In this document: positions 25,720 to 35,602 of the stretch, piece after piece
How the letters are laid out: every line of letters begins with the position of its first letter
How positions within the stretch are numbered: the stretch's first letter is position 1
Assembly (NCBI GenBank): GCA_963681975.1
Contig: OY820613.1
Coordinates: forward strand, 1,798,001 to 1,862,000
Direction of reading: 5' to 3'
DNA from: JANELJ01 sp024511395
GTDB taxonomy: Bacteria > Pseudomonadota > Gammaproteobacteria > GRL18
DNA length: 64,000 nucleotides
Position numbers and translations under genes: made by a program
Notes under the pieces: generated by a model
What the model was told of the DNA's origin: nothing
The model's input: the letters and a program-made list of their open reading frames with translations, nothing else
Database searches by the model: none

Positions 25720-25741
25720 TTTTTATCTTTAACCTTATCTG

Positions 25742-27460
25742 TTAAACCAGTTCACTGTCCGGGGCCAGTTCCATTTCATGCTGCCCTTTACCGGCCGCAA
25801 TCATGGGATAAACATTTTCTTCACGGTTGGTGATGAAATCAATAAAGACCAGCTTGTCTTTCATGGCGAAGGCTTCTTTTAAAGCATCTTCTACATCACT
25901 GGTTTTATCAACCTGCATACCGACATGGCCATAACTTTCTGTTAATTTAACAAAATCAGGAATGGAATCCATATAGGACATGGCATAACGTCCTTCATAG
26001 AAAAACTCCTGCCACTGTCTGACCATACCTAGGTAACGGTTATTTAGATTGATGATTTTTATAGGCAGCTGATACTGCATACAGGTAGCTAGCTCCTGAA
26101 TATTCATCTGAATGCTGCCCTCACCGGTGACACAGGCCACAGTCTGATCAAGATGAGCCAGTTGCACACCCATGGCCGCCGGAAGGCCAAAGCCCATAGT
26201 GCCCAGACCACCGGAATTGATCCACTGTCTGGGCTTGTCAAACTTGTAATACTGAGCAGCAAACATCTGGTGCTGACCTACATCAGAAGTAATATAAGCA
26301 TCACCTTTTGTTACTTCATACAGTTTTTCTATGACGTATTGAGGCTTGATAACCTTGGTCTTTTTGTTATATTTCAGGCAGTTCTTTTTACGCCATTGCC
26401 TGATTTTCTTCCACCAGTCCTTAATAGCTTCCAGATTAGTATTTTCCTGGTCATCTTTTAACAGTTTCAACATGGATGTCAGAACATCGTCCACATCACC
26501 CACAATAGGCACATCCACTTTAACATTTTTGGAAATAGAGGACGGGTCAATATCAATATGAATAATTTTGGCGTTAGGACAAAAATGCTCCAGATGACCG
26601 GTAATACGATCATCAAAACGTGCCCCTACCGCAATCAGCACATCGGTTTCGTGCATGGCCATATTAGCTTCATAAGTACCGTGCATACCCAGCATTCCCA
26701 GCCACTGTTCATCAGTTGCAGGATAAGCGCCAAGCCCCATTAAGGTACTGGTTATTGGAAAGCCCAGTCGCTGCACCAGAGTTCTTAAAGACTGAGAAGC
26801 ATTGGACAGCACTACACCGCCGCCAGTATAAAAAACCGGGCGCTTAGCACGTTTGATCAGTTCCATGGCCTTTTTAATCTGGTACTGATGTCCCTTAATA
26901 ACCGGATTATAGGAACGCATACTGATGGTCGGCATGTAGCTGTATGGAATTTTGATATTCGGATCGGTTATATCTTTAGGAACATCAATCAGTACAGGGC
27001 CAGGACGACCGGTCGAGGCAACATAAAAGGCTTTTTTCAGCGTCTCAGCCAGGTCCTTAACATCTTTTACCAGGAAATTATGTTTTACACAGGGACGGGA
27101 AATACCCACAGAATCTACTTCCTGAAAAGCATCACTGCCGATAACAGCAGTAGGTACCTGACCAGAAATAACCACCAGGGGAATGGAATCAAGATAAGCG
27201 GTCGCAATCCCAGTTACAGCATTGGTCATACCGGGGCCGGAGGTAACAAGAGCCACACCGGTTTTACCGGAGGAACGGGCATAGCCGTCAGCCGCATGCA
27301 CTGCTGCCTGTTCGTGACGAACCAGAATATGTTTGACTTCATCTGCTTTAAACAGCGCATCATAAATATGCAGTACCGCACCACCCGGATAACCGAACAG
27401 GTACTCAACAGCCTCATCTTTGAGGAACTGCGCAATAATTTCGGAACCTGATAATTCCAC
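25742..27460 (-). CDS. ilvB: Acetolactate synthase large subunit
   Basis: 572 residues, normal length. ThDP enzyme with the N-terminal catalytic Glu region ('VRHEQAAVHAADGYAR'), the central FAD-binding domain and the ThDP motif beginning 'VTGEGSIQMNIQEL' and ending with 'NNRYLGMVRQWQ'. It makes acetolactate or acetohydroxybutyrate as the first common branched-chain step. First gene of ilvBNC. Confidence 0.96.
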   Translation of the reverse strand: MELSGSEIIAQFLKDEAVEYLFGYPGGAVLHIYDALFKADEVKHILVRHEQAAVHAADGYARSSGKTGVALVTSGPGMTNAVTGIATAYLDSIPLVVISGQVPTAVIGSDAFQEVDSVGISRPCVKHNFLVKDVKDLAETLKKAFYVASTGRPGPVLIDVPKDITDPNIKIPYSYMPTISMRSYNPVIKGHQYQIKKAMELIKRAKRPVFYTGGGVVLSNASQSLRTLVQRLGFPITSTLMGLGAYPATDEQWLGMLGMHGTYEANMAMHETDVLIAVGARFDDRITGHLEHFCPNAKIIHIDIDPSSISKNVKVDVPIVGDVDDVLTSMLKLLKDDQENTNLEAIKDWWKKIRQWRKKNCLKYNKKTKVIKPQYVIEKLYEVTKGDAYITSDVGQHQMFAAQYYKFDKPRQWINSGGLGTMGFGLPAAMGVQLAHLDQTVACVTGEGSIQMNIQELATCMQYQLPIKIINLNNRYLGMVRQWQEFFYEGRYAMSYMDSIPDFVKLTESYGHVGMQVDKTSDVEDALKEAFAMKDKLVFIDFITNREENVYPMIAAGKGQHEMELAPDSELV

Positions 27461-27748
27461 TATTTACTCCCGTATAACCTGATACAAATTTTCTTGGTTT
27501 TATTTCTTGTAAATGTTATCAATCGTAAATGACCATTATTAAAATGACCAAAACGAATATCTGAAAGACATTTCTTTAACTTAAATTAATCCTGCATTAT
27601 ACCCTGTAAAAACGGGCGTTTCAGCAAAAAATAGGCTCAGGAGTAGAAAAAGTGGTAATAATTTATGAGAAAAATAGAATATTCTGGAAGATTTAATTAG
27701 GAATAAGAAATTTGGCGGGGATGGATAAATAAAATAGAAAAAAAGAAA
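27461..27748. other. Upstream region of ilvB
   Basis: 290 AT-rich bases between ilvB and the peroxiredoxin terminator. It should hold the ilv promoter. I see no clear leader peptide with runs of Leu/Val/Ile codons, so classical attenuation is not supported. Confidence 0.4.
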
Positions 27749-27781
27749 CAATTTGTCCCCTCAGTTAGAGGGGACAAATTG
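27749..27781 (-). terminator. Strong terminator of the peroxiredoxin gene
   Basis: CAATTTGTCCCCTC and GAGGGGACAAATTG form a perfect 14-bp stem with a five-base loop, followed on the minus strand by a T-rich run. It starts 8 bases after the stop codon. Confidence 0.9.
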
Positions 27782-27789
27782 TAACTGAA

Positions 27790-28392
27790 TTACAGTTTGT
27801 CAGCTTCTTCAGCCAGATATTCAGCAACACCGTCTGGAGTCGCTTTCATACCTTTTTCACCTTTGTGCCAGCCTGCTGGGCAGACTTCACCATGCTCTTC
27901 AGTAAACTGCAGTGCATCGATCATACGCAGCATTTCGTCAATGTTACGACCTAAAGGCAGGTCATTAACAACCTGGTGACGAACAACACCGTTCTTGTCA
28001 ATCAGGAAAGAACCACGGAAAGCAACACCACCGGCTTCTTCTACGTCATAATCCTGACAGATAGTGTGCTTAAGATCAGCAACTAGAGGATATTTAACCG
28101 GACCAATACCACCCTCATTGATAGGCGTATTTCTCCAGGCCAGGTGAGTAAAGTGAGAATCAATGGAACAACCGATGACTTTAACACCACGAGAAGTGAA
28201 ATCTTCAATACGGTGATCAAATGCAATCAGTTCAGAAGGACATACGAAAGTAAAATCTAGTGGGTAGAAAAATAAAACAGCATAGCTGTCTTTAATGTAA
28301 TCACCGAAATTAAAATCTTCTTTAATTTCACCGTCGCCCATAACAGTATTTGCAGTAAAATCGGGAGCATGTTTGCCAACAAGTACGCTCAT
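27790..28392 (-). CDS. Typical 2-Cys peroxiredoxin (AhpC/Prx1 type)
   Basis: 200 residues. The peroxidatic Cys lies in 'FTFVCPSELIAF' and the resolving Cys in 'GEVCPAGWHKGEKGM'. It reduces hydrogen peroxide and organic peroxides with thioredoxin-type electron donors in the cytoplasm. It is monocistronic, with its own terminator. The YPLDFTFVCP and C-terminal helix patterns favour the Prx1/AhpC class over BCP types. Confidence 0.94.
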   Translation of the reverse strand: MSVLVGKHAPDFTANTVMGDGEIKEDFNFGDYIKDSYAVLFFYPLDFTFVCPSELIAFDHRIEDFTSRGVKVIGCSIDSHFTHLAWRNTPINEGGIGPVKYPLVADLKHTICQDYDVEEAGGVAFRGSFLIDKNGVVRHQVVNDLPLGRNIDEMLRMIDALQFTEEHGEVCPAGWHKGEKGMKATPDGVAEYLAEEADKL

Positions 28393-28629
28393 TATTCACT
28401 TCTCCTAATGAAATATTATTAATAGTGTTTGTTGTTTAAGTTTATAAGTATATTACTAAAACAATAAATCCCCTACTTATTTAGCAAGACATTTTAGAAT
28501 GACTCTAAATTAAAAGCAAGAATAAGTTTTAATTTTTTTAGTGGTTAACAACTACAAATAAACATTCTATTCTAATAAGGCATGACCTTCTTAAATTCAA
28601 GAGCAACTTACAACATACACTTAAAAACA
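28393..28629. other. Promoter region of the peroxiredoxin gene
   Basis: About 240 AT-rich bases. I see no clear OxyR or Fur site. It ends at the left terminus of a MITE. Confidence 0.35.
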
Positions 28630-28823
28630 CAGGGTGAAAGTATACTTTTAAAAGTTCTCATTTAAACTCAAATTCCGTATCCATCAGCTGTACTCCTCGC
28701 TGAAGACGCCGTGAATCCATCCATGGAGGCTTTTCGGCAGCATCCCTGCTGCCGAAACTTCATCAAGAAGTACAGCTAATGAATACTCAGTGATTATAAA
28801 TGTAAAGTTTTTCATATTAAATA

Positions 28824-30338
28824 GTTCAACCTGAATAATACCGTTTTAAGCCTGACATCAAGCCAGGTTTAAAGAGGCTGATTGTTCTGGTTTGATAAAA
28901 TATCCCATCAAACCGGAAATAATTTTGAGCCACAAAAGCCGGAGCTTATTGAGGATCTTTCTTAAGTTATGTCCAGCGGCTACCATAACCACATTAATGG
29001 CATCACCGACTGCACCTTTGAGGTAGCAGCGATCTAAACGGCCATCGTTTTTCATATGACCAATTTCAGGCTCAATCGCACTGCGCCGTTTTAATGCCTT
29101 TTTAATACTTCGGGTAACGCCTCGCTTCTGACCTGAGATAAAAACTTTAGTGTCTTTTACTTCATGTCCACGATAACCCCGGTCAACAAAGCACTGTTTC
29201 CGGCTGTACGGCTGTACGGCTGTACGGCTGTAAACTGTTTTATTTGTTCCAGTTGTGGCAGCAAGGTATGTCCATCATAAGGATTGCCCGGACAACTTTG
29301 AGCGCCAATAACAAAGCCTTCCTTGTTAGTTACCGCGATACTGGCTTTAACTCCAAATTCATAAGGCTTATGAGCTTTGCCTTTACTGATACACTCGACT
29401 TCCGGTGCATGTAAACTGTAAAGCTTGTTCTTACTGTGCTGCTCCTGCTCAATTAGTTTCTGAGCCTGTTTTAGAGCTACTTCAAACAATGACTGAATAT
29501 CGACAGAATAATTGGGCAGTTGTCGTTCAATATCCCGTTTAACACGACCTAAACGGGATTTCAGTTTATTGTTCATTTTCTTCATGCGTTTAAACTGTTT
29601 TGCATGTGCATAACGACTGACCACTAGTACATATTGCGGCCCAACCCGATTATAGTTCTGACGCAGTTTAATACCGTGCTCTTTGGACAGTTTAACCAGG
29701 TTTTCTCTGGCTTTGTTCAGGAGCTTTGAATCGGTTGGAAAAGCGATGTTCTTTTCCTGTACGGTAGTATCTACCGTGACTTTCTTTAAACTGCCAGGCT
29801 TTATGGTTTTACTCTTTAGTCCGGCTTTAATGGTTTCAATCAGTAATTTTTCACTGCCTGACTTACCCGGCCGGTTACGCCATTTGGTCATGGTCGTAGG
29901 GTGTATGGGCATCTTATGCTGAAAGTATTCTTCTCCACAAAAATACTGCCAGTACGGATTTTCTGTCCAGCCTTTTACTACCTGTTCATCTGATAAATCA
30001 TGAAGGTGTTTCAGGTAATGCAATCCTGCAATCAATCGAGTGCGTATGGCAGGAGCACCTTTAGTGGATACAAACAAAGCGCCCCATTCTTTATCAGGAC
30101 TTTCCCGGTCTATGTGTTTTGATAACTTAATCAACTCATGGTTTATGTCCAGCATGTTTTCAGGGCGCATCCTGAACAGGTCTTCCTGAGGTATTTTTAG
30201 CTGTTTCTTTGGCTTCATTCTGGTCTGGAAGTTTGCAAGGTAATAAGGCTTATTTTACCAAAAACCTGCAAATTTAACACCCATAATTCGACAATATTTC
30301 CTTATAAATCAATGCGCTATGATTTATTCAGGTCGGAC
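28824..30338 (-). mobile_element. IS5-like element IS-A, copy with a broken transposase
   Basis: Both ends are present (GTTCAACC... and ...GGTCGGAC). Flanks are TAAATA (28818-28823) and GAAATA (30339-30344): the TANNTA duplication with one change. It is inserted inside a MITE between the peroxiredoxin gene and tex. Confidence 0.9.
28858..30218 (-). pseudogene. IS-A transposase frameshifted by an 8-bp tandem repeat
   Basis: At about 29197-29230 the octamer GTACGGCT is present in extra tandem copies, with one additional T before it, where intact copies have a single unit. The net gain is not a multiple of three, so the frame changes in the middle of the catalytic domain, before 'FVDRGYRG'. The N-terminal part (30218 to about 29220) and the C-terminal part are otherwise normal. 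Confidence 0.9.
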
Positions 30339-30371
30339 GAAATATTATAGTCAAAGTATACCCCAACCTAT

Positions 30372-32684
30372 TCAGGAACGTAATTTTGCAAAAGCATTCG
30401 CCATAGCATTATTGGCAGGTGTAGCCTGCTCTATTTTACGCTTCTGCCTACCCTGGTCTGACCGCATGGGTTCACCAGAGCGTTTTTTCGGTTTTTCGGC
30501 TTTTTCATTCAGACGCATGGTCAAGGCTATACGGTTACGCTTTAAATCTACCTCAACTACTTTGACCTTAACTACATCTCCGGCTTTTACAATATCCCTG
30601 GGATCTTTAACAAACTTATCGGCCAGCTGGGAAATATGAACCAGGCCGTCCTGATGTACCCCGATATCTACAAATGCACCAAAGTTGGTCACATTAGTCA
30701 CTACCCCTTCCAGAATCATCCCTTCTTTCAGATCTTTTGGCAATTCGACACCCTCAACAAAACTGGCTGTTTTAAATTTAGGTCGTGGATCCCGTCTGGG
30801 TTTTCCCAGTTCCGCCAGCACATCCCTAACAGTGGGTTCACCAAAATTTTCATCGGTAAACTGGGCTGGATTTAAGGAACGAAGGAAGGATTTATCCCCA
30901 ATTAAGTTACGGATATCCCTGTTACAGCTGGCGGCAATTTTTTCCACCAGGGGGTAAGCCTCAGGATGTACAGCAGATCCATCCAAGGGATTGTCACCAT
31001 TCATTACCCTTAAAAAACCGGCAGATAACTCAAAAGCCTTATCACCCATGCGGGATACTTTCAGCAATTCTTTTCGGCTTTTAAAAGCCCCGTTCTGTTC
31101 ACGATACGCTACAATATTACTGGCCTGGGTACGGCTGAGACCGGAAACCTGAGTCAATAAGGGTACCGATGCGGTGTTTAAATCAACACCGACACCGTTT
31201 ACACAGTCCTCCACTACAGTATCGAGCTTTTTACTTAATTGTGTCTGACTGACATCATGCTGATACTGTCCCACACCAATGGACTTAGGATCAATTTTAA
31301 CCAATTCCGCTAGTGGGTCCTGTAAACGCCTGGCAATGGAAATCGCCCCGCGCAGAGAGACATCCAGTTCAGGAAATTCCTGTGCAGCCAGTTCCGAAGC
31401 AGAATACACAGAAGCACCGGCTTCTGATACAACAACTTTGCTTAACCGTAATTCGGGCACCTGTTTAATAACATCGGCTGCCAGTTTGTCAGTTTCCCGT
31501 GATGCCGTACCATTGCCAATGCTGATCAGCTCTGCTGAATGCTTTCTGGCCAGGGCGGTCAGGGTATGTACAGACTGCTCCCATTGATGTTTTGGGGCAT
31601 GGGGACAAATAGTGGTGTTGTCCAGTAATTTACCTGTGGCATCCACCACAATGACTTTAACACCGGTTCGAATGCCCGGATCCAGTCCTATAGTAATTTT
31701 CTGTCCTGCCGGTGCAGCCAGTAGCAGATCTTTGAGGTTATTACCAAAAACATCAATAGCGGCTTCTTCGGCCTGTTCCCGCAGACGTTTTTTTAAATCC
31801 ATATCCAGAGCAGTTTTTAACTTGATTTTCCAGGTCCACTTAACCACCTCCATTAGCCATTTATCAGCCGCTCTGCCTTTGTCTTCAATATTAAAGAAAT
31901 GGGTAATTTTATGCTCCATGATTGATAGTGTACTGGGGGCCGGCTCCTCATCCAACTCTGTGGAAATACTTAAAAAACCTTCCTTACGTCCTCTAAACAG
32001 TGCCAGGATACGGTGTGAGGGCATTTGCTCCAGTTTTTCTCTGGTATCAAAATAATCAGAGTATTTACTGCCCTCTTCTTCCTTACCAGCAAGCACTTTA
32101 GATACCATCACGCCGTTTTCCCAGAGGTATTCACGCAGATTTCCCACCAGTTCCGGTGCTTCTGCAAAACGCTCCATCAGGATCTGCTTAGCACCATCCA
32201 ACGCCTCTTTTAGCGAATTAATCTTTTTATCTGCATTTATATACTCATTGGCAGCCGTTTCAGGAGATTGTTCCGGATTGTTTAGCAGGCTGTCTGCCAA
32301 TGGTTCAAGACCGGCTTCTCTGGCCGTATCTGCTTTGGTTTTGCGTTTAATAATATAAGGTTTATAGAGGTCTTCCAGACAGGTTTTGGTATCTGCAGCA
32401 TTTATTTGCTGCTCAAGTATAGGGGTTAATTTACCCTGTTCGGAAATTGCTTTTATAATAGTGTCTTTTCTGTCATTTAATTCTCGCAGATAATGTAAAC
32501 GCTCATCCAGCAGACGTAACTGGGTATCATCCAGGCTGCCGGTTACTTCCTTACGGTAACGGGCAATAAAAGGCACAGTATCACCCTCGTCAAGTAAGGT
32601 AATTGTGGCTTCTATCTGGACCGGTTTAACATTGAGTTCCTGGGCGATTTGTTGGGCGATTTGCTGAGTTTTTGAAACGGGCAT
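30372..32684 (-). CDS. tex: Transcription accessory RNA-binding protein Tex
   Basis: 770 residues, full length. N-terminal helical region, YqgF-like RNase H fold ('IGLDPGIRTGVKVIVVDATG'), helix-hairpin-helix repeats ('GVGVDLNTASVPLLTQVSGL') and a C-terminal S1 domain ('GMILEGVVTNVTNFGAFVDIG'), followed by a basic tail. Tex binds nucleic acid and RNA polymerase. An ISAs1-type MITE end and an IS-A copy lie just past its stop codon. Confidence 0.95.
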   Translation of the reverse strand: MPVSKTQQIAQQIAQELNVKPVQIEATITLLDEGDTVPFIARYRKEVTGSLDDTQLRLLDERLHYLRELNDRKDTIIKAISEQGKLTPILEQQINAADTKTCLEDLYKPYIIKRKTKADTAREAGLEPLADSLLNNPEQSPETAANEYINADKKINSLKEALDGAKQILMERFAEAPELVGNLREYLWENGVMVSKVLAGKEEEGSKYSDYFDTREKLEQMPSHRILALFRGRKEGFLSISTELDEEPAPSTLSIMEHKITHFFNIEDKGRAADKWLMEVVKWTWKIKLKTALDMDLKKRLREQAEEAAIDVFGNNLKDLLLAAPAGQKITIGLDPGIRTGVKVIVVDATGKLLDNTTICPHAPKHQWEQSVHTLTALARKHSAELISIGNGTASRETDKLAADVIKQVPELRLSKVVVSEAGASVYSASELAAQEFPELDVSLRGAISIARRLQDPLAELVKIDPKSIGVGQYQHDVSQTQLSKKLDTVVEDCVNGVGVDLNTASVPLLTQVSGLSRTQASNIVAYREQNGAFKSRKELLKVSRMGDKAFELSAGFLRVMNGDNPLDGSAVHPEAYPLVEKIAASCNRDIRNLIGDKSFLRSLNPAQFTDENFGEPTVRDVLAELGKPRRDPRPKFKTASFVEGVELPKDLKEGMILEGVVTNVTNFGAFVDIGVHQDGLVHISQLADKFVKDPRDIVKAGDVVKVKVVEVDLKRNRIALTMRLNEKAEKPKKRSGEPMRSDQGRQKRKIEQATPANNAMANAFAKLRS

Positions 32685-32747
32685 ACCGTAAAGATTTCCT
32701 AATATGGTTTAAAACAGGAAATCTTAATTCAGATTGACATGAGAAGC

Positions 32748-32793
32748 AAAAAAAAAGCCCCTGTTTTTTTCACAAGACAGGGGCTTTTTTTTT
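32748..32793 (-). terminator. Terminator between the response-regulator gene and tex
   Basis: A-run plus GCCCCTGT and ACAGGGGC plus a T-run of nine: a bidirectional intrinsic terminator. It ends transcription of the (now broken) response regulator gene before tex. Confidence 0.88.
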
Positions 32794-33112
32794 CAGGAAG
32801 AGATTAGATTACAATCAGCTTAAAGCAAAATACACTGCCAGGACTGAGATAATACCTACGGCAGAAGCTATAAAGGTTGCCGTAGTAATTCGGGTAGCCA
32901 TTTTGTCATTTGACTCATTAATGGCATCGGTAATACGCATCATGATTTCATGAGCGACTGTATTGGCCGTATCTCTGGCTGCTTCAATAGCTTTGCTGGT
33001 TGATGCCAAGCAGGCAACACTCTTAATTTCTTCCAGAGTTTTAGGATCAATCTTACTGATATTGTCTTTATTTAAATTGTCCAGTTTGGCGGCCAGTTCC
33101 TGCATGGGACCC

Positions 33113-34058
33113 TAGGGCCGGATCATACTTTGCTCAAAAAATAACCAGAAATTAAATTGAACTAATTTGAAAGATGAGGCTCAGATCTTTAAAGTAAGCA
33201 TTTGGAGACTCTGATGAACTTTGACCCTCATTTTAGACGGCCGAACAGATATAAATATCCAGTACAATAACGTGGATAAAATGACGGCTTTACACCTGCT
33301 TTCTGTAATGGCGGTTAACAGTGGTCCGGTGGTTTATCAAAGCCGTTCTGCAGATAAAAAGAATGAAATTAAAAGCGTACAGGAGAGCCTTGAACTGTTT
33401 GATGTTAAAGACAGTTGTGTCACCCTGGATGAGATGCACTGCCAGAAAGAGACGGTGTCCACATTAAGAAAACAGCAGGCTGACTATGTCATCCAGATTA
33501 AAAATAACCAGAAAACACTTTATGAGGAAATTAAAGCCTGGTTTCATAAGATAAAACGGGATGAACCGGAAACCATTAGTAGTCAGTCTTATGAGGAAGT
33601 GGATAAAGGACATGGTCGTATTGAACGGCGTTGCTATATCCGTCTGGATGTCACCGACTGGATTGAATCAGCACAATCATGGCAAGGCTTACACAGTGTT
33701 ATTGAAGTCAAAAGGCAGGTACAGAGCCAGGATAAAGAACGGACTGAATATTCCTGTTACATCAGTTCATTGAAGGATGATGTAGAGAATATCGCCCGGA
33801 AGATAAGGCGTCACTGGCACATAGAAAATAGTCAGCACTGGGTGTTAGATGTTGTTTTTAAAGAAGATGATTCAAGAATACGAACAGGAGACAGCCCTGA
33901 GAATATGGCATTGTTTCGACGTTTTGCGCTTAATATCGCTAAACTGTCTCCTGTTAAAGACAGTATGAAAGGTAAGCTAAAACGGGCAGCATGGGATGAT
34001 GATATGCGGGCCAAATTATTATTTGGTTAAATTTTATTCAAAGTATGCTCCCGCCCTG
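33113..34058 (+). mobile_element. ISAs1-family element, deletion derivative
   Basis: Ends TAGGGCCGGATCATACTTTG and the inverse of CAGGGCGGGAGCATACTTTG, flanked by the 10-bp direct repeat CATGGGACCC (33103-33112 and 34059-34068). At 946 bp it is shorter than full ISAs1 elements, because the 5' third of the transposase gene is missing. Confidence 0.9.
33212..34030 (+). pseudogene. ISAs1-family transposase lacking its N-terminus
   Basis: About 270 residues remain in the frame that can start at TTG 33221; a few codons from an ATG at 33212 are out of frame with it. The DDE domain parts 'HLLSVMAVNSGPVV', 'CVTLDEMHCQKET', 'IQIKNNQKTLYEEI' and the late 'RRHWHIENSQHWVLDVVFKEDDSR' are normal. The N-terminal DDE_Tnp_1-associated domain and the first Asp region are deleted. 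The protein is likely inactive, but the terminal repeats are intact and could respond to a transposase made elsewhere. Confidence 0.85.
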
Positions 34059-34270
34059 CATGGGACCCTGGATCTGACTGGTGTACCATTTTTTCTATAT
34101 CTTCAGCCGTAATGTGATGGGCATCATTGGAGGCTTCCTGACCCGTCTGGATATGGCCAATTTCCGGCAGTTCATTAAGTTTGCGCACGACCACGTTTAA
34201 ACTATCCGCTGAAGCCGGTTTAGGCAGGATATCGACAACCCCATGGGAAATAACATTTTTCTCATATTTA

Positions 34271-35289
34271 ACCTGAATTCTGGATAAGAACTAAAAAATA
34301 TTGAACTAAATGCCTGTTTCTCGATCAGATCATTTAATGGCCAAATCAAATGAATTTGAACAAGGAACAGGCAAGTGACTACTATAGATGAATTGTATTG
34401 TAATATCGATGATTTCAACCAGTTCTTTTATCCTGAATGGGAAAAAACACTGCTGGAATCCGGTGATAAAAAGAGAAGACGACAAGGTGTAATGAGCCCC
34501 GGTGAACTGATGACTATCCTGATTAACTTTCATCAGTCACATTACAAAGATTTTAAGAGTTATTATTTATGCCATGTGCATCAACATCTTAGGAAAGAGT
34601 TTCCAGATTTATTGAGCTATACCCGTTTCCTGGGAGTGATGTCATCGGTACTGGTGCCATTATGCGCTTACTTTACTCATTGCAAAGGAAAGCCAACCGG
34701 AATTGCCTTTGTTGATGCGACCAGCATTAAAGTATGCCAAAACATTCACATACCCAGGCATAAAGTCTTTGATGGTGTTGCTCAGCGAGGCAAATCGACC
34801 ATGGGGTGGTTCTATGGGTTTAAAGTTCACCTGATCATTAATCATAAAGGTGAAATACTGGCCACTAAATTGACGGCCGGTAATGTAGATGACAGAAAAC
34901 CGGTTCCTGAAATGGCCAAAGACTTATATGGAAAGCTTTATGGTGACAAAGGCTATGTCTCCAGTCTTTTAAGTGATGAACTGTTTGAACAGGATGTCGG
35001 GCTTATTACCAATGTCAGACGAAACATGAAAACACGTGCCATTGCATTGTGGGATAAGATTATGCTGAAAAAACGTTTTATAATTGAAACGGTTAATGAG
35101 CAGCTAAAAAATATTACACAGATTGAACATTCACGTCATAGAAGCGTAAGTGCTTTTATGTTGAACCTTATTGGTTCTCTGATTGCCTATTGTCATAAAA
35201 AAGACAAGCCGACAATCAGAATAGATGAGAGTGATATGAAAACTCTCTGTATTTAGGTAAATGACTGGGTTCTTATCCAGATCTCAGGT
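34271..35289 (+). mobile_element. Complete IS982-family element
   Basis: Terminal repeats ACCTGA(AT/GA)TCTGGATAAGAAC at both ends, flanked by the 8-bp target duplication CATATTTA (34263-34270 and 35290-35297). It is 1019 bp long and lies inside the response-regulator gene. A 178-bp fragment of a sister copy is at 45478-45655. Confidence 0.93.
34375..35256 (+). CDS. IS982-family transposase
   Basis: 293 residues, standard length and uninterrupted. The DDE core shows 'IAFVDATSIKVCQN', 'KLYGDKGYVSSLL' and 'KRFIIETVNEQLKNITQIEHSRHRS', the characteristic IS982 C-terminus. It appears functional. Confidence 0.92.
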   Translation: MTTIDELYCNIDDFNQFFYPEWEKTLLESGDKKRRRQGVMSPGELMTILINFHQSHYKDFKSYYLCHVHQHLRKEFPDLLSYTRFLGVMSSVLVPLCAYFTHCKGKPTGIAFVDATSIKVCQNIHIPRHKVFDGVAQRGKSTMGWFYGFKVHLIINHKGEILATKLTAGNVDDRKPVPEMAKDLYGKLYGDKGYVSSLLSDELFEQDVGLITNVRRNMKTRAIALWDKIMLKKRFIIETVNEQLKNITQIEHSRHRSVSAFMLNLIGSLIAYCHKKDKPTIRIDESDMKTLCI

Positions 35290-35602
35290 CATATTTATCA
35301 CCATCCTGCGAGATGTACATGACTACTGGAATAACTGCTGTTTCAGGATTGGTTTTAATTTTCTGCACCGTTTCCAGGCCATTCAGACCAGGTATCATAT
35401 GATCCATAAAAATGGCATCTGGCTGATTGCCTTTCAGGTAGTCCAGCGCTTCTTCACCGGATTCTGCCAGATCTGCCGTAAGATTTATTTTCCCAAGCAT
35501 TTTACGCAACATAAATCGTGCAGATTTTGAGTCGTCCACAACCAGAACGTGTTTTACTGTCATAATCTGATACCCTTAAAAACCCGTTATTGGGTTTAAA
35601 TA

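Larger units (their letters stand above)
28630..30369. mobile_element. ISAs1-type MITE interrupted by an IS5-like element
   Basis: 28630-28823 matches the left part of the MITE at 58990 (terminus CAGGGTGAAAGTATACTTTTA, with the central GCCGTGAATCCATCCATGG). The right end resumes after the IS insertion at 30339-30369 as TCAAAGTATACCCCAACCT, rather degraded. No target duplication is left. Confidence 0.75.
32815..35563 (-). pseudogene. CheY-like response regulator gene split by two IS elements
   Basis: The receiver N-terminus is at 35563-35298 ('HVLVVDDSKSARFMLRKML', phospho-acceptor Asp in 'AIFMDHMIPGLNG'). The IS982 element interrupts it after 'QDGDKY'. Removing that element and one CATATTTA copy restores 'DKYEKNVISHGVVDILPKP', which includes the conserved Lys. 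The gene runs on to about 34069, where an ISAs1 element sits in a Gln/Ser/Asp-rich linker. Beyond it (33105-32815) lie 96 codons starting MQELAAKLDNL, with a coiled-coil-like segment and a terminal hydrophobic helix ('FIASAVGIISVLAVYFAL'). With the 10-bp duplication removed, that last part is out of frame by one base. So either one gene suffered a further frameshift, or a second gene overlapped the end of the first. Confidence 0.82.
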
